64,000 nucleotides of DNA from Ailanthus altissimus (taxonomy: Eukaryota > Streptophyta > Magnoliopsida > Sapindales > Simaroubaceae): assembly GCA_946807835.1 (NCBI GenBank), contig OX327702.1:18972001-19036000 (forward strand), given 5' to 3'. A model generated the notes under the pieces. It ran no database searches. It had not been told where the DNA came from and worked only from the letters and a program-made list of their open reading frames with translations. Below are positions 56,820-64,000 of the stretch, piece by piece. Position numbers and translations under genes: made by a program. Numbering within the stretch: the first letter of the stretch is position 1; every line of letters begins with the position of its first letter.

Positions 56820-57960
56820 CAAAGAAGAGATGTTTATAACCATAACTAAAGAATACTAGTGAATACCCTACACGGCGTATCTTCTAAATGGCATATTGCC
56901 TCACTACTCCTCATATGCTTATAAACTCAAATGGACTGCCAAGCAGTATTTTATAGAGAGTAGTATCCTCTTTCGAAATAGCCTCAAAGGAGACGTCTTG
57001 AGATGCCTAGACTTTACAAATGCATAAAAAGTATTACATGAAACCAATATTAGAGAGTGTGGAGAACACCAAGGCAAGGAAAAAGTTGTACTATCGATTA
57101 CTCGAACTTGGCTACTAATGGCCTAGCATGTAGAATGACAAAAAAAAAAGATTTCATCAAGAAATGAAAATCTACAACATTATAACTTTACAACCTTTCA
57201 AGACATGACATAATTCTGTCCTTTTCACACTTAAGGGTTGGATCTAGTTGGTTCAATTACACCTCTAGAAGACATATCTAGATATTGGTAGGAATGAATT
57301 ACTTCTTTAAATAGGTTGTGGACATCCTATTGAAAAAGAAAACTTTGGTTGTTATATCAAACTTCCTACATGAACACATTAAATGTCGCTTCAGCTTCCC
57401 ATAAACAATATTAGTGACAACAACATGCCTTTCATCAATAAAAAGGTAGATGCCACCTTAGGATAATTCAGAATCAAGCATATATGCTCCAAAATATATT
57501 ACCCTAAAGGCAACAACTAAGTGAAGGCAACCAATAAAACACAATTGAAAATACTCAATAAAATTATAAGTATTCTGCACCTCAATGACGCCTTTTAAGC
57601 CTATGTAACATTACCACATAAAGCCACTAGTTTTTCCCTATACTTGTTTGTATACAAGTCTGAGGCCATAAGATTAGTCAATCTATCTATACCCCTTGCA
57701 ACAGTAATACTCACATAATGTAATACCCTAGTTCTTACGACTAGCATCTTAGATGAACTTAAAGTTGTAAAAAAGATGAGAAGACACTCAAAGGCATAAA
57801 GCATTATATCAATATAGAATAGCCGATGAATGCACTAAGTTTGTCAAAGATAAAGGTATCAATATGGATGAAAATATATTAAGAGTGGCTAAGCATGTCA
57901 TGAAACATAGGTCCACCCGCCAAATTCATGTCATAATTGAAAGGCATTTACCTTAATAAG
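56820..57960 (+). pseudogene. Tat-3 integrase
   Basis: The sequence leading into the zinc-finger domain (56930-57120) corresponds to Tat-1 23580-23830. The core has GLDLVGSITPLEDISRYW near 57240-57290, then INKKVDATLG.FRIKHICSK (57437-57490) and YYPKGNN.VKATNKTQLKIL (57496-57555), the latter matching YYPQGNGQAEATNK..L. The C-terminal part reads PHKATSFSLYLFVYKSEAIR (57615-57675), matching PRTATGFSPYSLVYG.EAV. Integrase joins element ends to target DNA. It is broken by several stops. After about 57960 coding traces stop and the non-coding 3' region begins. Confidence 0.8.
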
Positions 57961-58125
57961 GTGGCTAATAGTAGTCATTACTGGTGCTTAGCTACAGTTG
58001 AAGGATAAGTAACTCCACGATGCTATCAATGACAAGTAGCTAAAGTATTACTACAATTATATAATAGTGTACATTCTAATAAGTGCGACACACATACTTA
58101 GGCCAAATAAAAGCTTTATATAAGC

Positions 58126-59100
58126 CTTTCACTCATAAAGAGTAATAAAAGCCAAACTTATCCCTAAGTGATAGCTAAGCATTCCATACCTTATGTACGG
58201 CTTATTTATATAAGATGCTTATTCACATAGTGGATAGCTAGATTCTTCACCGTCGTGCTTTACCTAAGTAAGATGCCTACTTATTAGTGAATAGCTAGAT
58301 TCCTCACCTTCGTGATGTACCTAAATGAGAAGTCCACTCAAATAGTAGATAAATAAATTCCTTATATTTGTGGTATACCCAATGAAGATGCCCACACATA
58401 TAATAGATGGCTAAGAAGTAGTGTCACACCCAAGCAAAATGATCCTAAAATAGTATTGAGATTGTATCTCTGCTTGATGTAATACTCTAAGCAAATGCAA
58501 AGCACATACTTGGATACTTGTATCCATTGTAAAACGTGAAAGACTAACTTTAAAGCTCAAATCTCTCTCACTTTAAAAAATGAGATGACCACTCTCACTT
58601 TAAAATGGTAAAAGACTAACATTAGGTTGTACCTCACACTAAGAGTTATACCAAAAGAAAGGTCATACTAAACAACATGCTTAGAAGTCTGCATCATTCT
58701 AGATATAACTCACAAGAAAATACCAAAACATACCATATAAAGGAATACGTTGAAGTTGGAACATTTATATAAGGTAAGCCCTAAAATTCTTATGTCCATA
58801 CAACATGGAAGTTTACATCATACCAAGAATCTTATATGGAAAAAATCTCTACGAGCTTCCCATACACATCATAGAAGTACAACACCTTCGTGGTATGGAA
58901 CCTATAAAGGATGACCATATTGTCCCATGGATTTCTAAATATTTAAAGAAGCCTTTATGAATTCTGCATGGTAAAGTTCCCATTATATACATCCTTATGA
59001 TGAAATGCCCATAAAAAAAAGTCATCATTATAGAGCACTTTTCATAGAGGATGCTCATATAAATAGCCTACATAGAGGTGTAGTATAGCTATAATGAGAT
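58126..59100 (+). mobile_element. Tat-3 non-coding 3' region with 57-bp array
   Basis: A degenerate 57-58-bp array (58180-58440) has units such as TAAGTAAGATGCCTACTTAT plus GAATAGCTAGATTCC. It is followed by a stretch around 58560-58740 matching Tat-1 29340-29500 and a faint 28-30-bp periodicity at 58880-59050. A 69-codon minus frame (58849-59058) in this stretch has no motif. Confidence 0.65.
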
Positions 59101-59189
59101 CTACTTTCAAAAGCTCAAATGAAGCCTATGACACTAGCAAAAAGCCATAATTACCCTATAGCCATGAATAACTGATTATTCATGCCACA

Positions 59190-59800
59190 AGCAGCTCAAT
59201 AAAAAACCTTGGACAGTACAATCCAAGTCACAAAAGGCGGAGACTCCTCAGAACACAAAAAGAGAAGAGGTTATAATTAGCTTACCATGTCTGCCATATT
59301 CAGCTTGATATGAACCTTGGACAGCATGATCTAAGTCACACAACAAAAAAGACTCCCTATAACACAAAAATTAAGAGGCCACAAATAGTTGTCCATGCTT
59401 TCTATAAGTAGCTTAACAAAAAAAAACTTGGATAGAAAGATCCAAGTCACAAAAAGGCAAAGACTCCCTAAAACACAAAAGAGAAGAAGCCACGAATGGC
59501 TAGCGAAATCTATATAGGCATCTCAATAAAAACCTTGGACAAAATGATCCAATTCATGAAGGGTTAAGACTCACCAAAACACAAAAGAGAAAATACCACA
59601 ATTAGTTAATCATATCTGTTATAAGTAGCTCAATAAAAACCCTGGATAGCAATATCCAAGTCACAAATAGTAAGAACTCTCCAAAACACAAAAAAGAAAA
59701 GGCTATAGATAACTAGTCATGTCTGTCATAAGTAGCTCAATAAAAAGTTCAGACAAAGTGATCAAGTCATAAAAAGTAAGGACACCCCAAAGCATAAAAG
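59190..59800. repeat. 107-bp tandem array, 6 units, plus scattered copies
   Basis: The anchor ACCTTGGACA.....ATCCAAG recurs at about 59211, 59319, 59430, 59537, 59644 and 59751, giving periods of 107-111 bases. Each unit has AGTAGCTCAATAAAA before the anchor and GACTC.CC.AAACACAAAA with GAGAAGAGGCCA after it. Further degenerate units appear at about 60190, 60270 and 60410. It lies between the Tat-3 integrase and the antisense ORF region. Confidence 0.9.
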
Positions 59801-60479
59801 AAAAGGTACTACCCCTCACACTATAATATATAGTTAAATAAACTACAAATTCAACATACAAATACTACCAAAAGAAGTACACATAAAAAAAGGCATCAAT
59901 ATATGCCATATAAAGATCATAAACCTTCTTAATATGTGAAAATTCATTATAGCACAAAGTGCTAGACACCATCGAATTGCATACTCTCTATGTACATATA
60001 CATTTTGCATGTCTATGATGTTAACAAAGGTGTAATAAGACCTAAATGATCAACTGAATGCATATATTTTTTCTTTGGCTACAACATGTTCAAATAACAC
60101 TAGCTAATTGTTATAGGCTACGCAAGAAATGAAAGAAAGCTTAAAACACATAAATTGGCATGTTCACACAGCCACTAGGAGCTAGCTATACTTGTCATAA
60201 GTTGGTCAAGAAAACCTTGGATGACATATTCCAAATCATAAAGGGCAAGGACTGACAATAATTGTCATAAGTAGCTCAATACCAACTTTAGAAAGAATAA
60301 CCTTAGTTGTAAATGGCGAAGACATCTCAAAACAGAAGAAATAAAAGAAAGACCAAAAAGAAAACCTATAATCATAAGGAACTAGATATACCCATTACAA
60401 ACAACTCAAATAGAAACCTTGGGCAGCTTAATCCTAACCACAAAAGGCTCAGACAACCTAAAGTAACAGGCCCAAAAAT

Positions 60480-63400
60480 TATCCATTAGCCATAAATATC
60501 TAGCCATATAACACCCTAATAGGCTCAGGAAAGTCACGTACAATATATTTAATATTAGGAGACACTATATAAAAGCCCTTTAAATATGAGGCACACAAAA
60601 TAAACAAGTATAACCTCAACTAAGCCTCAAGCCAATAAAAGGCTACACTTAGTCAAATCCACACTAGCTCATACCATCAACTATTTATAACCTAAGATAG
60701 CGCAAGAAAAAAGCAAGAAGCACATAGGTATTAGATTAAACCTAAGGGTTCAGTAGAGCTACAAAGAAATAAGAGGTCAAACAATCCTTGTGAAACTATT
60801 TTTATTCTAGTATTTCTCACAAGTACTGGAAGTACACAAAATATACTTCATTATATATCTTTAACATACATCATATTGTACGAGAACTAATGAAATGAAG
60901 AATGTCTAAAAATATAGCAATTCTATAATAGCTTTATAATAAATAAAAAATTACTCTAAAACAATGGTGCATACTCTATCAAATATTGTACCAATAAAAA
61001 AAGAAGTTAAAACATATAGAAACAAGCAATATCAATAATATGGCCTTTAGCTTCATTTACAGCCTCAACACTAACCCTATCCACATGGTAGTTAGCTTGA
61101 AATTAGTCTACCTTGGACTAATCTAAGCTCTAAATTTTGGTTAAAGTGGATCAAGTTCAGTCTAAACCTTGACAATCTCAATATCTAAATCCTTATGGAG
61201 GTCATCTATTTTTTAGGTAAAGCCATACGTTATTTGGGCTAGCTTAACCACATGTCTAGCTACCCTATCTATAGCAAAATCTACCTTGTCAGCATCCTAT
61301 CACACACCCTTCCATGCTTTAAACTCTCTTACAAATAACTGCTCAATCGTGGTTAAGCTCATACCATGTAGTATCATCTCCACTTACTCTACAAACACAT
61401 ATTTGAAAGTTGATATCATAAAATAACCAATACTAAAATTTGGCACACCCTTCAACAACTTCTCTAGCAATGGGATAACCTCAACAAAGTTAGAACACCC
61501 TTGGAAAATTCCCTTATCTCTATTATATTGATGCAAGAAGCCAAAACATCTACACTAGGACTAGGTCATTGAAGACAACTCATAAATCATCCTTAAGCTT
61601 TCTCTAAGAAATGTTAACAGTCTAAGTAAAAGTTGAGAAAGTTTGAAGAGAAACCCCTTCACCAATAAACAAATGAAAAATGCATGTCTTAACTATGCAG
61701 TAGCTCAAAACGCATAACATAAAGAAAGCAAAATGATATACTAGCTCTAATAGACTCAGGGACAAGGGATGTCAACCCCTTAGCTGGTGTGATAAATAGT
61801 TCTTTCTTAGAGGGCTTCTCTTTAAAGGCTGCTTCAACATCTATGGAGCCACATAAAAATTAAACAAGTCATGAGCACTTACTTGCCAAACTTAGCAACT
61901 AAAAGTAAAAACAACATTAAGTAATAATAGTTTAATTAACTTCATATAGGGATGCAATATATTGCCTCTTATAAGAATGAGTACTAGAGACAAATCCTCT
62001 ACATAAAAAAAAAATCAGAAGACAACATAAATCAAAATTGAGATACAAAGCAAGTTATAGACGATTATAACAAAATTCACTAGATTCTTTAACTATTCTC
62101 TCTTCATGGACGGTCCTTAATCGAGCCAAATAGAGCTTTCTGACCTCTACACTGCTACAAGAATTTGTAGTCTTTTCTCTTAAGTGGCCTTGTCACCCTA
62201 AATAGAAACCTTAGCAGTAGACTTAGAATAAGCAATACTAGTAGTATAAGCCTACTCCTCAGTGCCTTTATGGCCAGCAACGACACTCGTTTATACTTTA
62301 TAGCCTATTTGTCTTGCTTATTATAACCTCCAACGAAACTATTAATCATACTAAGAAGGTCATAAGCCAGAAGCAGAATTAGACATAAGTAAAATAAAAG
62401 TATGGTAAAAGTATACATCTTCAACCCATATACAGTAGAAGTTACAAAGCCTCCCTAGCAGAAGAAAGCTTAGCATTATTAGAAATGCCTCTCTTAACTT
62501 CTTACTTCTCCAAAGAAGAAATCCCCTCTATAACAGAAGAAGTAGCTGCTTGGATAGCCTATAACTCTTTTGTAGCATAAGAGAAGAAACTGTATGTTAC
62601 TTAGTAAGCAACTTGAACAAAGGAGATTGCATGGAAAAGGAGCTAACAACACTTAACACCTTTTACACATATGTTCTTTCGGCCTCTTCTTTCTTGCTAA
62701 TAGCAAAGGTAGCTCTCTTAGAGCCAAAAATCTGACTCATGTCATCAGAAATGACTACGTATAGATATAAGTAGTAAAGAGGTTCAAATTAACTTCTCAT
62801 ATGCATCAAAGTCAACCAACACATATTCTACACATGTAAGGTTAACCACTTCTATAACCATGTCTTGTAGACACTAAAAGTCACTAAGCTTATAATGACA
62901 AAGCCTATTAATTAGTTTAATATAAGTAAATGGCTTCTTTACCATGGTAGGACAACCTCGATTAAGGCCAAACTGCCTCAAAATATTACATGACCTATAC
63001 AATATAGGAACAAACTTCATATTTTTGTTTAAATATTGCAATAGCTTGGATCTGTGGTTAAAAAATACTTAGCCAAAAGAAAAACACCATTGTCAAAGAA
63101 TAAAGGATGAAAGAAACAAGAATTATTCTCAACAAGGGTATAGAAAAATAGAACCTAATACAACTCAACCATAAAACCATATGGCCTAAAAATGAAGCTT
63201 GCCATATTATTTAAATAGAAAATATTGTTATCAACATATAATTGGCTACATAACTAACGAACATTTACTAAAAACAACCACGGGAGCAACATCTTCCATT
63301 TTAAAAGAACCCATCCTCATAATTGCACGACTCTTGTACTTGACAATGTGTTATTGCAATAACTGATGAATCTCTTAAACATGAAGACCTATAGAAAATT

Positions 63401-63580
63401 TATAACTACAAGTGTATCCTTGATAAAATTTTGTGTGCCACAAACTTCAATATAGTATATATCATCAAGTTGCTTGTATATAATAGCAAGAAAATAAAAT
63501 TCTAAAGAACAATAAAACCATCTGCAATATATATAGCTAAACGAAACAACCTCATTTACACATGATCAATGATTTGGTAA
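60480..63580 (-). pseudogene. Tat-3 antisense ORF region
   Basis: On the minus strand, opposite to gag-pol. At about 63060-62900 a frame reads SKLLQYLNKNMKFVPILYRS then CNILRQFGLNRGCPTMVKKP and FTYIKLINRLCHYKLSDF, where the RQFG..QG.P-like motif resembles the plant mobile domain found in some Tat antisense ORFs. Toward the C-terminus, at 61300-61090, it reads RVARHVVKLAQITYGFT then KIDDLHKDLDIEIVKV, coiled-coil-like and homologous to the Tat-1 frame at 40640-40450. Between them lies polar, low-complexity sequence. The region 60480-60990 is AT-rich without coding trace. Many stops. Confidence 0.5.
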
Positions 63581-63589
63581 CAAATCAAA

Positions 63590-64000
63590 AACTTACTTAA
63601 CCATAAGTAAACCTCCACTCGACAGCCAAAATCAACTGCTACTAGAATATATCGATTGTTGTGAGATGAAATAAATGGTCTTATAAATTTCAAACCCCAA
63701 GCCTCAAACATTTCAACTTCTAAAATGTTCTATAAAGCATCTCATGTCTTCTAAAAATATTCCCTATTCGCTGGCATTTATCTGTCTTTGAATAAAGAAG
63801 GCTAATAAAAATCAAATTATAATACCTTAGCTACTGTTTTTTCTACTTTGAAGTGACCATCATATTCAACATAGCGACAATGTCATCAATTTCTTCCTTC
63901 GAAATGCACCTTCGAGTTATTTGATCGGTATGATGCTTGAACAGGAAAGGTTTATCCTAATAGTAGTACTTTACATCATGTAAGAACGTCTTCGTCTACT
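63590..64000 (-). pseudogene. Athila-like integrase, runs off the right edge
   Basis: The minus strand, starting outside the window, gives YRSNNSKVHFEGRN (near 63930-63890), HFKVEKTVAKVL.FDFY.PSLF (63860-63790) matching GHFG..KTA.KVLQSGFYWPTLF, and then MFEAWGLKFIRPFISSHNNR and YILVAVDF (63709-63625), matching FDVWGIDFMGPFP....YILVAVDYVSKWVEA. The catalytic D of GIDFMGP reads K here. These are the zinc-finger and core start of integrase from an autonomous-type Athila-like element, distinct from the gag-pro-only copies. It fades near 63590, where Tat-3 sequence begins. Confidence 0.75.

Overview
This window reads as gene-free, AT-rich heterochromatin of a flowering plant, most likely a eudicot. 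Every coding trace I could place is a decayed LTR-retrotransposon domain: Ty3/gypsy Tat-like and Athila-like gag, protease, RT, RNase H and integrase, plus Copia-type LTRs and primer sites. I see no host gene, rRNA, true tRNA gene or organelle insert, and the species cannot be told from the sequence.

Layout. 1-1025 is a reversed Athila-like LTR inserted in a minus-strand Tat-like gag remnant (1026-1900). A scrap of Copia-type gag lies at 1958-2110. From about 2990 to 41691 one plus-strand Tat-like element (Tat-1) is spread over eight colinear fragments. The insertions that split it include an Athila-like LTR with a second solo LTR inside it (4016-7810), a Copia solo LTR (8956-11128), a nest of Athila-like and Copia LTRs plus a reversed gag-pro element (12945-23324), a long minus-strand LTR, a SINE-like unit and a Copia LTR (24212-28809), an Athila-like solo LTR (29609-30918), a complete Athila-like element Ath-A (31087-39152, 5-bp duplication ATGCC) and a miniature Copia LTR (40698-40985). 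Ath-A itself holds a reversed solo LTR in its gag.

An unclassified solo LTR (41692-43403, duplication AATAC) follows. A minus-strand Tat-like element (Tat-2) has gag-PR-INT at 50.2-47.6 kb, a 75-bp satellite array at 46.7-47.4 kb and an opposite-strand coiled-coil ORF at 44.4-46.3 kb. The least interrupted Tat-like copy (Tat-3, plus strand) runs from 52.5 to about 63.5 kb: gag, protease, RT with YMDD, RNase H, integrase, 57-bp and 107-bp arrays, then an antisense ORF. At 63.6-64.0 kb an Athila-like integrase on the minus strand runs off the edge.

How it fits together. Tat-3 serves as an internal template: it shows that the Tat-1 pieces are in order, and that the Tat-like elements carry an antisense ORF beyond pol. 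Ath-A and the reversed element at 19.2-23.3 kb both keep gag and protease but lack RT, RNase H and integrase, so neither could have moved without proteins from other elements. Insertion points were read from TG..CA ends and 5-bp target duplications by eye. Boundaries without a duplication are approximate. Lineage names rest on recognised protein motifs, not on a database search.
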